From Treponema sp. (GTDB taxonomy: Bacteria > Spirochaetota > Spirochaetia > Treponematales > Treponemataceae), in contig JAHAZJ010000050.1 in NCBI GenBank assembly GCA_018385315.1, positions 1 to 59,111 on the forward strand: 59,111 bases of DNA, read 5' to 3'. Under the pieces are notes generated by a model. The model had not been told where the DNA came from. It did not search any database and saw only the letters and a program-made list of their open reading frames with translations. The translations under genes were made by a program, and so were the position numbers. Within the stretch, counting starts at the first letter, position 1; every line of letters starts with the position of its first letter. Of the stretch, positions 26,616 to 37,218 are shown piece by piece.

Positions 26616-29600
26616 CTATTTAATCTGTATTAAATATCCGTTTCCACGACCAAATACTTCTTCTTCATACATACATTCTGCCTGAACTGGAGGAGTTGGA
26701 TAAACACCTCTTCTTGCAGTTCTGAATCTATATGTAACAGTTCTGCTTCCATGGTTGAACCAATCCCAGAAGTACTGAATTTCATTATCAAGAATGCTCT
26801 GGTTACTCCACCAGCCATCATAACTTGAATTCATTGCTTCAGAACCAGATGTTACAAATGTTGAATCAAGGATTTCTGCTCCAGATGGAATAGGACATCT
26901 TAAAGCAACATATTCCCGATCTCTTGTAGAAGAAACTTTAACTGTTGCTTCATATACTTTTCCAGTTTCAAGAATAAGTTGATTATCCTTTGTATTATCA
27001 ACATTTAATATTTCTCCAGTTTCTAAATCTTTAAGAATATAAGTAATATTAATTCCTTCATCTCTAGAATTCTGCATTTCATCTGGCAAAGCATATCGCA
27101 TCAACATTGTATAGAATAAGTATCCATTGCCATCTTTTTCAAAAGTAACAGGGAATGCTTTATCCTTCTGCAATGAAGAAATAATTTTGTCTTCAAATGG
27201 CAGATTAAGTGTTTTTGGTTTATCAGTAACACCCTTAAAGTTTTCTTTCATTACCTGCTTCTTGTTAATTGAAACTGCTGCTGTGTAATTTGTATTATCC
27301 AAATCCCGCATCTTAATATAAGTGTAAATAGAATCAAGAACTTTTGCTGTTGTTGCTGTACTTGTCCAGTAACCACGTTTCTGGCTCTGTAAAAGTGTCA
27401 TTAAAAGTTTGTCTACCATCTGATCGTCTGGATTTACAGTTGAATAAAGCTGTAAAATTAATGCCATTTCAGAAATCTTATCCTCATACCAGTGCCATTT
27501 GCGATCTCTAGATTTACTAGAAATAGTTACAGAGCGTTCAACTGGCTGGATATAAGGGCGAATACTTTTAGCCATTTCATTTGCTTTCTTAATATCACCG
27601 GCTTGTGCATAAGCAAGACCAACTAATGCCTCACATGTAAGTGAAAGCTCTTCACTTCTTGAATACAATGAGGCAAGTTCTGAATCAAGGAGCTTGCTGT
27701 CATTAAGTTTAAGTACATAGCAGGCAAATGCTCTCTGATATTCATTTCCTTCTGTTTTATCAAGAGATTTAACTTCTTTTTCAATATAAGAACAAAGAGC
27801 TTTTATATCAAAACCAATTTCTGTATCTGTATAACCACGTTTTTTAGCTGCACCATAAATCTGTGCAATACATGTTGATACATAAAGATTTGCTTCTTTT
27901 CCTTCTGGCCAATATGGGAAACCGCCGTTTGATAACTGAGATTCTTTCCAACTCTGAGTAAAGCTTGTAACACATTTTTTTACATCAGCAACTTTACTGT
28001 TCATATCGAACAAATCAATATATTCATTAAAGAGTACTAATGGAAGAACTCTTGCAGACTGCTGTTCCATACATCCATAAGGATATTCAAACAAGTAGTT
28101 TACAGAGCTGCCAAGCATTCCAAGACGAGTAGCATCCAGAGTAATTTTTACATCACCACGAGCATCTTTTGCCCAAGAAGGAATTGCAATCTGTTCAGTA
28201 GAAACAGCTTTGTTTTTTCCACCATCAGTCTGTCCCATAAGAGCTACTGTTTCATAAACATAAGTTTTTTCAATCTTAATAGGTGAAACAAGCTTTTCAT
28301 TTAGAACTTCCGATTTTATTGTATAAGTGAGTTCAACAGTTCCTGCACTTTCAGCTGCCACATCAAAGTAAACAACTGTTGATTCACCAGGAGCTACATA
28401 TACTTTATGTTTTGAAGGACCATCTATAAATGCCTTTCCTGGAACTGTTGTACGACCTGCGGCTTCATCTTCTGCAGTATTTTTTGTTGGAGAAACTACA
28501 TCAGCTGTAACAGAAATTTCATAACCTTTATTCTGTAAGTTTGTAATAAGAACACCACATTCTGCAGTATCTCTTTCACGAAGCTTTCTAGGCTGAACCT
28601 GCTGAATATTTACAGGATTCTGAACTTTTACTTCATTTTCTTTTATTGCAAAGTAATCATTCTTAACACCAACTGCTGTAATTCTGTAAGTTGTAAGAGA
28701 ATCTGGCATTTTGAATGTGCAAGTTACTTTACCATCTTGATCTGTAATAAGTGCTGGTTCAAAAACTGCAGTAGGTCTAAAGTCTTTTCTTTCTTCTTCC
28801 TTAGTTTCGTCAGAGTCACCACCAATTAAGTTCTTAATACTGTATGTTACAGGATCCATAATCATTCCACGGTTATCACCACCTCTTACACAAAGAGGAT
28901 AGCTATACTTATTGTAGAAATAATCAATTGGATTTGGAACATGATAGTTGATTAAATCAAGAACACCACGGTCTACTGCCATAAGAGTTAATTCAGCTCC
29001 AGAAACAGGCTTGCCTCCTCTTGTAGCAGTAAGAGTTACAGTTGCATCTTCGCCAGGCTTATAAGCAGATTTATCAGTTTCAATTTTTACAGAAAATGTT
29101 CGTACATCTGGATTTACATAAACTGGTGTTACACCGTAATAAGCCTTTGGTTTATCAAGGTCCACTTCGCCATATTCATGTTTTGGAGCACCAGAACGAA
29201 CCGAATATGAAGAAACAGAAACATATACAACAGGTACATAATTTCCTGCAATTGGTACTTCAATAATATTTGCAGGAGAATCAAAATGTTTGATTTCTTC
29301 TGTAAAGATACCTTCTCTTTCTACAGTAATTAAATAATCACCTTCAGGAAGAGAGCTTTCAAGAAGAATCTGGGCAGTATCACCAGGATTGTACTGATTC
29401 TGATCAGGTGTAAGCTTTAAAGACTGAGCATTGTAACTGTCGAACCAGAATGAACGGCCACCTGTTACATAGAATTCATATGATGTATTTACATAACGCT
29501 TTTGAGAATCGTAAGCCGAAATTTTAAGTGTATACCATCCACATTCAGTTGGTTTAAGTGTAAGCTCTTGTTTTGCTTTTTCAACTTGGATTTCACCTTC

Positions 29601-32600
29601 TGAATCAGTAATTTGTTTTAATTCGTAACGAGTATAAACGCTATCGTTAACACTTTTTTCATTTACTAATGTCCACTCTTCTCGTGTTAATGTGTAAGAG
29701 ATTGATGAAACTTTTGATTTTACAGCATCGTCGGTAAGTATATGACCATCTGTATCTACAAGAAGAATTGGGAAGTTTAATTCTGTTCCTTTCTTTGGAT
29801 ACCCTTTAATACCTTTTGCTTTTGCAACACCAATATAGAAACTTGTGGGATGCACAGTAACGCTAGCTGAAGTTGCAATTCGCTGATTACTTACATCAGT
29901 TACATAAGCTTCAACCTTGTAGTTGTAAGGTCTACCATTAGAAATTGTTTCTGTTGTACAAGAAACATTTGCTGTTCCGTTTGCATCAAGAACACCATCA
30001 GATTCGCTCCAATAGTTTCTATAATCGTCATAATCTTCGTTTGTAAAATAGTAACCTTTAGTTTCAGGTGTATCAGGACTAAAGTATGATGGAGATTTAT
30101 ACCATGTTGCAGTATAAGATGCATTAGAAAGTGCACCACCAGCAAGGTAACTTGCACTTAAAACACCAGAAATCTGATTTCCACCATAATATTTCATATC
30201 AGGAATCTTAATTGAAGATTCAAATTTAAGTCTTTCGAAATTTGCAATAACAAATGAAATAGACTGATAATTATCAGATCCGCTTCTCCTATAACGAATA
30301 AAATAAGTTCCTGGAGATACATCTTCTGGCAATTGGAAAGAACCATAGAAACCACCACTTTCTGTAGTAGAACCATAAATTGTATCTATGATAGGCTCTG
30401 AATCCCACCAGGCCCCTGCAACTTCAATACTATATGATGTTTCTACAGCTTTTAATGTTCCCAAGAGTTGATTACGGTCAATACCACGGAATGTTACTGT
30501 TTCACCAGGTTTATAAAGTCCACGGTCAACAAACATAAATGTTCGCTGAGCTGGTTTTCTTGCACTATAAATACTTGATGTTGAAACCCCATCTCTCCAG
30601 GAACTGTGTGATGAAGGATAGAATAATACTTTATCATCTCCGCTTTCTACTAAGAGCTGGAAAGAAGAATTGTAGCTTATATCTTCAACAGCTAAAACCT
30701 GACTTTCTGTAAAATTAATAACACATAAACCGTTTGAATCTGTTCTTCCAGAAGCAATGCTGTTCAGAGTTACCTCTGCATTTGCTACAGGCTTGTTTGT
30801 AGAAAGAGATCTTACCATAACAACAGCTTTGTTCAAACCAATACGAGCTGTTACACCAAGATCAGTTACCTGAATTGACATATGATTTGAATAATCATTT
30901 ACATATTCACTTTTATCCCAGTAATTTTTAGAAAGAACTTTTGTGTGAGCTTCAAATTCAACCCATCCATAACCATTTGTAAGATATGGCTCCAAGTCAA
31001 TCTGAGCAAATTGACGGGTATTTTTTACTGTATAATCAAGGTCATGTCTTTTATCTTTTGGAGCCTGATTATAACCAGTGTTCCAGCTTTCCCAATATGT
31101 ACTAGTATTTAAAGGGTCACTTGTAGTATTAATTGTGTAATATGAATCTTCAAGAATATTCTGATATTCATAAAGAATTTTGTGAGGGAACTGAGCCTCC
31201 ATAATTCTTGCACCATAATCCAGATATTTTACATAACCTGGCAAACCGCGGGTTTTAAATGAATGAGTTTCTGGAGCAGACAAATTAATTGACTGACCGT
31301 AAATATCTTTTATTCCAGTTCCAAAAGTAAGTTTATATTCTGTTTCAGCTTCCAAAGGAAGATTATACAAAGTTACATCTCTTCCAGAAATAAGAATATT
31401 ATCTTCTGTAATCTTACAATTAGCATCAATTGAAAGATTTGCAACAAGAGATTTTAAATCTGGAATTTGAGAGAATCCAAACTTATATGGATTTCCATAT
31501 TGTCCCTGAGAATATTCCGCATAAGAATTTGTGTATCTAAGACTAAATGCCTGAAGTGTTTTATAACTTGCAGTTGATTCACCATTATTAATCAATGCCT
31601 GGATTGTTGTGTTATGAGGAACAGAATCTTTAACTGTTACAACAAATGCATTTGTAATTTTCTGCTCTTTATTGTAGTAAGGAGAATTATTAGTATAGAA
31701 CTCAACTCTATCATAATAACCTTCTGCAGAAAAAGCTGCCGTTTTTCCACCAACTCTAACACTTAAAAGCTCCTTAATTCTTTCTTCTTTAAGTCTGTAA
31801 TTCAAAATAACTAAGAAACGGTTTTCATAAGGAGGAATTGCCCCTGTTGAACTGTCATAAAGATATTCACCCTGCTTTGTAAAACCACCATAAATACCTT
31901 TGATTAAAACAGGAACTGCCTTTGTTTTAAAAGTTGTTTCTCCTTTAATTTTAAGACCAGACAAAGATTTTAAGTTTTTGTTGATTTTGATTGTATATGT
32001 AACACCAGGCTCAGCTGGTTCTGAGGCTTCAAAGCTTAAGTGGTCTGTTCCGTACCATCTGAAAACACCATTAATTGCAGGTTCAATTGTCATAACTGAA
32101 GATGTTTTTTCTGGTTCACCAAGAGCAGTTAATGCTTTTACAGGCTGAGTAAAAGAAACATAAAATGTAGGATTTTCATTTTCTGATACAATCTGATATG
32201 GACCCCAATCAGAAATTCTAAATTCTACAGGTTTGCCATCAACTGTTTTTACACTTTCCTTTTGTTCTTCTTTTGAAAGTTCAATTACTGGCTGAGCAGG
32301 AATTTCTTTTCTTTCTGTGTTGTACTGAGTTTTATACTGTTTTAAATCTCTTAAACCAGGAACTACAGAATCAGAATGTTTCTGATTTTCACTGTTAGAA
32401 TAACCAGTATCAGAATTGTCATCAAAAATTACATCTGGAGTTTCAGGAGTGTAATCTGGTGTAAAATACTTTTGCATGGATTCATAAGAAACTTTTCCAT
32501 CTTCCGTTTCAAGAATCTGATTTTCCTTAAAAGTTGTTCCATAACTTACTGGCACATATTCACCATAAGTTCCATTTGTTCCAGTTGCAGAAGACACTTT

Positions 32601-32684
32601 CGATCCATCTTTTTCTGGACAGCTTGTAAATAAAAGCCCAGTGATTAAAAGCAATGGAATAGAAAAACGTTTAAAACAATTCAT
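26616..32684 (-). CDS. Alpha-2-macroglobulin-like lipoprotein (YfhM type)
   Basis: This large bacterial alpha-2-macroglobulin has 2022 residues. The lipobox LFTSC places the acylated cysteine at 22. Successive MG/FnIII-like beta domains follow, with motifs such as FMFVDRGLYKPGETVTFRG (MG-type) and DSLTTYRITAVGVKNDYFA. The thioester motif CMEQ at 1538-1541 is intact within YPYGCMEQQ, followed by the helical thioester domain and the receptor-like C-terminus. Known members trap proteases covalently in the periplasm. The Shine-Dalgarno AGAGAGG is clear. pbpC is downstream, and a PH-like membrane protein gene lies 36 bases upstream. Confidence 0.95.
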   Translation of the reverse strand: MNCFKRFSIPLLLITGLLFTSCPEKDGSKVSSATGTNGTYGEYVPVSYGTTFKENQILETEDGKVSYESMQKYFTPDYTPETPDVIFDDNSDTGYSNSENQKHSDSVVPGLRDLKQYKTQYNTERKEIPAQPVIELSKEEQKESVKTVDGKPVEFRISDWGPYQIVSENENPTFYVSFTQPVKALTALGEPEKTSSVMTIEPAINGVFRWYGTDHLSFEASEPAEPGVTYTIKINKNLKSLSGLKIKGETTFKTKAVPVLIKGIYGGFTKQGEYLYDSSTGAIPPYENRFLVILNYRLKEERIKELLSVRVGGKTAAFSAEGYYDRVEFYTNNSPYYNKEQKITNAFVVTVKDSVPHNTTIQALINNGESTASYKTLQAFSLRYTNSYAEYSQGQYGNPYKFGFSQIPDLKSLVANLSIDANCKITEDNILISGRDVTLYNLPLEAETEYKLTFGTGIKDIYGQSINLSAPETHSFKTRGLPGYVKYLDYGARIMEAQFPHKILYEYQNILEDSYYTINTTSDPLNTSTYWESWNTGYNQAPKDKRHDLDYTVKNTRQFAQIDLEPYLTNGYGWVEFEAHTKVLSKNYWDKSEYVNDYSNHMSIQVTDLGVTARIGLNKAVVMVRSLSTNKPVANAEVTLNSIASGRTDSNGLCVINFTESQVLAVEDISYNSSFQLLVESGDDKVLFYPSSHSSWRDGVSTSSIYSARKPAQRTFMFVDRGLYKPGETVTFRGIDRNQLLGTLKAVETSYSIEVAGAWWDSEPIIDTIYGSTTESGGFYGSFQLPEDVSPGTYFIRYRRSGSDNYQSISFVIANFERLKFESSIKIPDMKYYGGNQISGVLSASYLAGGALSNASYTATWYKSPSYFSPDTPETKGYYFTNEDYDDYRNYWSESDGVLDANGTANVSCTTETISNGRPYNYKVEAYVTDVSNQRIATSASVTVHPTSFYIGVAKAKGIKGYPKKGTELNFPILLVDTDGHILTDDAVKSKVSSISYTLTREEWTLVNEKSVNDSVYTRYELKQITDSEGEIQVEKAKQELTLKPTECGWYTLKISAYDSQKRYVNTSYEFYVTGGRSFWFDSYNAQSLKLTPDQNQYNPGDTAQILLESSLPEGDYLITVEREGIFTEEIKHFDSPANIIEVPIAGNYVPVVYVSVSSYSVRSGAPKHEYGEVDLDKPKAYYGVTPVYVNPDVRTFSVKIETDKSAYKPGEDATVTLTATRGGKPVSGAELTLMAVDRGVLDLINYHVPNPIDYFYNKYSYPLCVRGGDNRGMIMDPVTYSIKNLIGGDSDETKEEERKDFRPTAVFEPALITDQDGKVTCTFKMPDSLTTYRITAVGVKNDYFAIKENEVKVQNPVNIQQVQPRKLRERDTAECGVLITNLQNKGYEISVTADVVSPTKNTAEDEAAGRTTVPGKAFIDGPSKHKVYVAPGESTVVYFDVAAESAGTVELTYTIKSEVLNEKLVSPIKIEKTYVYETVALMGQTDGGKNKAVSTEQIAIPSWAKDARGDVKITLDATRLGMLGSSVNYLFEYPYGCMEQQSARVLPLVLFNEYIDLFDMNSKVADVKKCVTSFTQSWKESQLSNGGFPYWPEGKEANLYVSTCIAQIYGAAKKRGYTDTEIGFDIKALCSYIEKEVKSLDKTEGNEYQRAFACYVLKLNDSKLLDSELASLYSRSEELSLTCEALVGLAYAQAGDIKKANEMAKSIRPYIQPVERSVTISSKSRDRKWHWYEDKISEMALILQLYSTVNPDDQMVDKLLMTLLQSQKRGYWTSTATTAKVLDSIYTYIKMRDLDNTNYTAAVSINKKQVMKENFKGVTDKPKTLNLPFEDKIISSLQKDKAFPVTFEKDGNGYLFYTMLMRYALPDEMQNSRDEGINITYILKDLETGEILNVDNTKDNQLILETGKVYEATVKVSSTRDREYVALRCPIPSGAEILDSTFVTSGSEAMNSSYDGWWSNQSILDNEIQYFWDWFNHGSRTVTYRFRTARRGVYPTPPVQAECMYEEEVFGRGNGYLIQIK

Positions 32685-32720
32685 AGAAACCTCTCTATAT
32701 TACTATTTTTTTTCTCTTAA

Positions 32721-33572
32721 TTATTCAGCTTTTGCTGTTTTATTTTTGTATGCCCAACGCACAACAGCAAGTGCATAATTTAATTGGGATTCATCCATAA
32801 AAATATAATACTTTCTTGTACCAGATGTTAATAGCATTACAGAATTTGATACAGAAGATACTGCCTCTAACACTTCTAGGGGAAATTCTGTCATTTCTTC
32901 ATTATTCATTATTACAACTCGTTGATTTGTAACAACAAAGTTTCCTTCATTACCCTTTTGAGTAGTTTCCGTAGCAAATAATATTTTTTCTCCAGCTTTT
33001 TGCTGTAATCTTAAAAAATGAACCATTGGCATTTTTGCATTATCAGCTAATGGAAGCTTATACAGATTTGTATCAACATAAGGATTTTCATAATGTGATT
33101 TTTTACTTCCCCGCAAGTTCCTGATAATAATCAAAACAATAAGAAAAATAAAAAACAAAAAAACAATAATCCAGCGACTTGTTTCACCACCAGAACGTTT
33201 TGTTAAAGTGCGAGGTAATTTAGATGATTTTTGAGGAACATCAACAATTGAATCTAAATCTATTGTTCCAGATTCTTTATCCGTATCCTTTTTTTGTGTT
33301 GTTTTCTTTGTAGAAGAATGATTACTATCAAAAGCGGTGTAACCTTTGTCATAACTAAATGGCAATGATGTTCCAGAAGTATTATATGATGGCTCTAACA
33401 AAAAAAGCAAAAGTACAAGAGCAATATAAACAGCAGCGGAAACAGCGGAAAGAACAATCTTCACCCATTTTTTCCACGTAGTAATAAACCACATCAAAGC
33501 AATTCCAATTGGAATCAACAAAATAGAGACAATTGAAAAAATAGTAATGATGTTTTTAAATTTTTTTGACAT
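32721..33572 (-). CDS. Membrane protein with PH-like cytoplasmic domain
   Basis: This is a 283-residue protein of unknown function. Two N-terminal transmembrane segments lie at about 8-31 and 36-60. A Ser/Lys/Asp-rich loop precedes a third at about 132-150. The C-terminal 110 residues (LRLQQKAGEKILFATETT, GNFVVTNQRVVIMNN) resemble bacterial PH domains in strand pattern. It lies just upstream of the alpha-2-macroglobulin gene and may be in the same transcript. No Shine-Dalgarno is obvious. Confidence 0.65.
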   Translation of the reverse strand: MSKKFKNIITIFSIVSILLIPIGIALMWFITTWKKWVKIVLSAVSAAVYIALVLLLFLLEPSYNTSGTSLPFSYDKGYTAFDSNHSSTKKTTQKKDTDKESGTIDLDSIVDVPQKSSKLPRTLTKRSGGETSRWIIVFLFFIFLIVLIIIRNLRGSKKSHYENPYVDTNLYKLPLADNAKMPMVHFLRLQQKAGEKILFATETTQKGNEGNFVVTNQRVVIMNNEEMTEFPLEVLEAVSSVSNSVMLLTSGTRKYYIFMDESQLNYALAVVRWAYKNKTAKAE

Positions 33573-33623
33573 TAGAATTCAATTTACCTTATTTCCATAA
33601 AAAAGAATAGTAGAAGAAATATT

Positions 33624-34478
33624 TTAATTTAAGACTACCTGTAGACAATTAAAAACTGGATGCAAATAAACGCTGCACTCCCACTCATAAACACCTGCAA
33701 TTGTTTTTTCAGTAAAAACTTCAGCTGGCTTTCCTTGTATTAAAGGCTCCCCTTTTTTTAATAGCAATAATCTATCTGCAAAACGAGCAGCAAGATTCAA
33801 ATCATGAATAGAAACAAGAATTCCTTTATTTTTCTCGTGAGCTATTTTTTTAAGTTGTTCTAAAAGCTTGGGTTCATACACAAAATCTAGATTCGCAGCA
33901 GGTTCATCAAATAAAAAAAACATAGACTCCTGACATAAACAACGGGCAATTCTAACTTTTTGGAACTCCCCTCCAGAAAGAGAATGAATGCTTCTTTCTG
34001 CTAAAATAGAAATTCCAGTTTGTTCCATCGCTTCTTTTGCAATATTTTCATCTTCTACAGAATAATTTGCATTTTCCGCATGACAGAAACGCCCTTGAAG
34101 TACATAATCCATTACTGAAAAATTCCATGTAGAAAATTCATCCTGCTGGAGATAAGAAATAACAGCTGCAGTCTGTTTTCTAGAAAGCGAAGAAAGGGGT
34201 ACAAAATTCCCCGTCTTCATTTTAAGTAAAGGTCCTGTAATAGTTTCTGAAGATTTTGAAAATGTTTTTAGTCCATCAAGATTAATACCAGCCAAAACAG
34301 AAAGTAAAGTGGATTTTCCACTTCCATTTGGTCCCACAAGACAAACCAATTCCCCAGGCTGTAAACTAAAAGTGCAGTCAGAAAAGATTTTTGTGTCCCC
34401 ATAAAAAGCATTAAGATTTTCGATAAAAAGAGATGATATTTGATTTTGAGCTAACATAATCTGCTGCTTTTTCTGCAT
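33624..34478 (-). CDS. btuD: BtuD/FecE-type ABC importer ATPase
   Basis: This 284-residue ATPase belongs to the cobalamin/siderophore importer family. Walker A is GPNGSGKST near residue 54, the signature LSGGEFQKVRIARCL, Walker B FFLFDEPAANLD, and the switch His is in SIHDLNLAARFADR. It lies 61 bases downstream of the permease. TATAAT preceded by TG at one base lies six bases before ATG, with no Shine-Dalgarno. This suggests an internal promoter giving a leaderless mRNA. Cobalamin is preferred over iron because of the BtuF-like partner and the MetH reactivation gene nearby; the substrate is inferred. Confidence 0.88.
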   Translation of the reverse strand: MQKKQQIMLAQNQISSLFIENLNAFYGDTKIFSDCTFSLQPGELVCLVGPNGSGKSTLLSVLAGINLDGLKTFSKSSETITGPLLKMKTGNFVPLSSLSRKQTAAVISYLQQDEFSTWNFSVMDYVLQGRFCHAENANYSVEDENIAKEAMEQTGISILAERSIHSLSGGEFQKVRIARCLCQESMFFLFDEPAANLDFVYEPKLLEQLKKIAHEKNKGILVSIHDLNLAARFADRLLLLKKGEPLIQGKPAEVFTEKTIAGVYEWECSVYLHPVFNCLQVVLN

Positions 34479-34484
34479 AAATAA

Positions 34485-34493
34485 ATTATACCA
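34485..34493 (-). promoter_or_regulatory. Extended -10 promoter before btuD
   Basis: TGG-TATAAT (minus strand) ends six bases before the ATG at 34478, predicting transcription from the start codon itself. Confidence 0.45.
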
Positions 34494-34539
34494 ATTAGAA
34501 TAACAATAGAAAAGATTTGATTAATTTGTCTTTTTAAGT

Positions 34540-35565
34540 TTATGATTTCTGATTTTTAAGACACAAAGCCAGAAAAAATGGTACACCAAGAATTCCTGTA
34601 ATGACGCCAGCTGGAATTTCTGCTGGAGCAATAATAATTCTAGCAAAAGTATCAGAAAGCAGTAACAATGCCCCTCCAAAAACCATACTTAGAGGAATTA
34701 ATACTTTTCCTTTTGGTCCAACAATTTTTCTTACAATATGAGGAGCAATTAAGCCAACAAAACCAATTGTTCCTCCGGCACACACACTACAACTAACAGC
34801 AAGAGCACCAGAAATTAAAACAAGAATTCTAAGTCCATCTACTTCCACACCTAAAGACAATGCAGATTTTTCGCCACCAGAAAGCAAATCCAAAGGTCTG
34901 GCAATAATAAACATTATAATTAAAGAGATAAAAGACGGAATCAAAATAAAAAATAATTCATTCCAACCACGCCCGTTAAAGCTACCAAGAATCCAGGTAT
35001 AAACAGAACGAAGTTCTTTATTGCAGGTTAAGAGAACTAAAGATGAAGCAGATGAATATAAAGTTCCAAGAGCTGTTCCACACAAAAGCAACATTATAGA
35101 AGAATTTCTACCAGCTTTAGTATAAGCCAAAAATGTAACAAATAATCCTGCAAAAAGGGACGTAACAAAGGCAAAACAATTTACAGGGGAAATAAAAATT
35201 GCAATTTTTGAGAGTACAGGAAGTGATGAAGCAATTTTTCCAAAAAAAACAGAAGCAATTACAGCTCCTAAAGTTGCTCCAGAAGAAATACCCATAACTC
35301 CAGGTTCGGCAAGGGGATTTCTAAAAAAAAGTTGAAAAACAGCCCCACTCCCTCCTAGCAAAATACCTGTAATTAGAACCAAAAGGGAACGGGGAAGACG
35401 TAATTTCCAGAGAATAATATTTTCAAACTTATCACCAAAACCAAAAACTGCAGCTGGGGAAACATGCTCTGCACCAAGAATAAGGGAAAGCACAAAGCTA
35501 ATTGCCAGAATTACAACAGAAAGAGCAATGATAATAACTTTTTTAGATTCCCTGGAAACTGACAT
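34540..35565 (-). CDS. btuC: FecCD-family importer permease
   Basis: The 341-residue inner-membrane protein has about 10 hydrophobic helices. Family motifs are visible: LRLPRSLLVLITGILLGGSGAVFQLFFRNPLAEPGVMGISSGA and GTIGFVGLIAPHIVRKIVG, quoted here only as landmarks at about residues 53-97 and 257-275, the second contacting the ATPase. It starts 3 bases after the binding-protein gene, so coupling is likely. Confidence 0.93.
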   Translation of the reverse strand: MSVSRESKKVIIIALSVVILAISFVLSLILGAEHVSPAAVFGFGDKFENIILWKLRLPRSLLVLITGILLGGSGAVFQLFFRNPLAEPGVMGISSGATLGAVIASVFFGKIASSLPVLSKIAIFISPVNCFAFVTSLFAGLFVTFLAYTKAGRNSSIMLLLCGTALGTLYSSASSLVLLTCNKELRSVYTWILGSFNGRGWNELFFILIPSFISLIIMFIIARPLDLLSGGEKSALSLGVEVDGLRILVLISGALAVSCSVCAGGTIGFVGLIAPHIVRKIVGPKGKVLIPLSMVFGGALLLLSDTFARIIIAPAEIPAGVITGILGVPFFLALCLKNQKS

Positions 35566-35568
35566 ATT

Positions 35569-36411
35569 TTATTTTGAAAGAAGCACACTCAATTCAGAGA
35601 TGCCATTTGCAACTCTAGGACCTGGGCGACTGTATAAGTTATCATCAATAACATATACTTTGTTATTTTTTACAGCAGGAATATTTTCCCAACCAGCTCT
35701 TGCTTTTACAGAATCTGTAGAAATCCCGCTGCTTGCAGGAATAAGGATTACTTCTGGCTGACGTGCAATAATTGTTTCTTCACTAACTACCGGATATCCA
35801 TCTGAAAGATCATCAAAAATATTTTTTCCACCTGCATTAGTAATAATATCATTGATAAAAGAAGTGTTTCCAATAGACATATATGGTTCGTTCCAAACTT
35901 CATAATATACAGATGTTTTTTCAGAATCTGCGGCCTGCATTCCAGTTGCAAGTCTCTTCATTTCTGCAATAACAATGGCAGCCTGGTTTTCATGTCCAGT
36001 AAGCTTTCCAATATCACTAATTTCTTCATAAACAGCCTGAACTGAAGTTGCATTAGAAATGTAATATGGAATGTTGTTGTCTTCTAACCCCTGAATAAGG
36101 AAATTATGCATTCCTTCTGTTAAGTAAACTAAATCAGGTTTAAAAGAAAGAATTTTTTCCATGCTTAAAGTGTTTCCATCAAAACCACCAACCACAGGTT
36201 TTTCTTTTGCCGCTTCTGGATAATCAGAATATTCTGAAACAGCTGCAATCTGATCTTCTGCACCAATTGCAAATAAAATTTCTGTTGCTGCTGGAGAAAG
36301 AGCAACTACCGATTTTGCAACAGAAACCTGTTCTGCTGCTTTTTTGTTACAACTTACAAAGAGTAAAGCTGTTGTAATAAATAAAGCTGTAAGTTTAATT
36401 AATTTTTTCAT
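35569..36411 (-). CDS. btuF: BtuF-like substrate-binding lipoprotein
   Basis: This is a 280-residue lipoprotein (LLFVSC, cysteine 21) of the helical-backbone metal/cobalamin receptor class. It has VVALSPAATEILFAIGA, SDYPEAAKEKPVVGGF, a mid-protein YYEVWNEPYMSIGN, GGKNIF, and SRPGPRV near the end. These last features are typical of cobalamin-binding BtuF-like proteins rather than siderophore ones, but the call on substrate is tentative. Shine-Dalgarno AAGGA is present. It follows pyrE after 11 bases, so the importer is probably transcribed from the pyrE promoter. I see no cobalamin riboswitch upstream. Confidence 0.85.
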   Translation of the reverse strand: MKKLIKLTALFITTALLFVSCNKKAAEQVSVAKSVVALSPAATEILFAIGAEDQIAAVSEYSDYPEAAKEKPVVGGFDGNTLSMEKILSFKPDLVYLTEGMHNFLIQGLEDNNIPYYISNATSVQAVYEEISDIGKLTGHENQAAIVIAEMKRLATGMQAADSEKTSVYYEVWNEPYMSIGNTSFINDIITNAGGKNIFDDLSDGYPVVSEETIIARQPEVILIPASSGISTDSVKARAGWENIPAVKNNKVYVIDDNLYSRPGPRVANGISELSVLLSK

Positions 36412-36422
36412 TTTTTTTCCTT

Positions 36423-37112
36423 CTATTTTTCACAGCCCCACTGAGCATAATATGCATCAAGCTGCTGTTTAATATCTTCTGTAATTACTTTTTTATCGCC
36501 TTTTGTATAAAGAGCTTCAATAACATCATCCATAGAAACAATTGCTCTTGCAGGAAAACCATAAGTTGTAGAAATTGTTTCTAATGCAGATTTTGTTGTA
36601 TCTGGAGCTTTTTCCATGCGATTCAAGCTTACAATTTCACCAACAATTTTAATCCCACCAGGAGTTGTTTCCTGGGCCTTAATTTTTGGATAAACTTCTT
36701 CAATTGATTTTCCAGAAGTTGTTACATCTTCAATAATAACTACTTTATCACCATCTTTAATGTTGTATCCAAGAAGACCACCTTTATCTGCACCGTGATC
36801 TTTAGCTTCTTTGCGGTCGCAACAATATTTTATTTCTTTTCCATAAAGTTCGCTGTAAGCAATTGCGGTTGTAACTGCCAGTGGAATTCCTTTGTAAGCA
36901 GGTCCAAAGAAAACATCAATATCATCACCAAAATTATGGTGAATTGCTTTTGCGTAATATTTTCCTAAGCGGGCAAGCTGACTTCCTGTAATATAAGCAC
37001 CAGCATTCATAAAAAATGGAGACTGTCTTCCACTTTTAAGAGTGAAGGAACCAAATTTTAAAACCTGACATTCCAACATAAAATCAATAAATTCTTTTTT
37101 GTACTGTTCCAT
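36423..37112 (-). CDS. pyrE: Orotate phosphoribosyltransferase
   Basis: PyrE converts orotate plus PRPP to orotidine 5'-phosphate in pyrimidine synthesis. The 229-residue protein has FGSFTLKSGRQSPFFMNAG at the orotate site, FFGPAYKGIPLA, CDRKEAKDHG in the flexible loop, and the PRPP motif VVIIEDVTTSGKS. Length and motifs are normal. Strong Shine-Dalgarno GGGAGG. It is divergent from the CotH gene and first in a run with the btu-type importer. Confidence 0.95.
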   Translation of the reverse strand: MEQYKKEFIDFMLECQVLKFGSFTLKSGRQSPFFMNAGAYITGSQLARLGKYYAKAIHHNFGDDIDVFFGPAYKGIPLAVTTAIAYSELYGKEIKYCCDRKEAKDHGADKGGLLGYNIKDGDKVVIIEDVTTSGKSIEEVYPKIKAQETTPGGIKIVGEIVSLNRMEKAPDTTKSALETISTTYGFPARAIVSMDDVIEALYTKGDKKVITEDIKQQLDAYYAQWGCEK

Positions 37113-37167
37113 AAAATTCCTCCCGGTTGTTTTGCATCATTTTAATAAATTTATGGAAAAGAATAAA

Positions 37168-37196
37168 TTGAGAATAGAAAAAAAGTGTCTTATAAT
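37168..37196 (+). promoter_or_regulatory. Consensus-like promoter of CotH gene
   Basis: TTGAGA (37168-37173), a 17-base spacer and TATAAT (37191-37196) match sigma-70 rules. The RNA would start near 37203, close to the AGAGGG ribosome site. Confidence 0.75.
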
Positions 37197-37218
37197 TTTC
37201 TAAGAGGGATAATGATTT

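Noticed and set aside
36412..37218. Cobalamin riboswitch before the btu-type importer
   Set aside because: Looked for in the pyrE upstream region and the 11-base gap before btuF. No B12-box-like structure seen.
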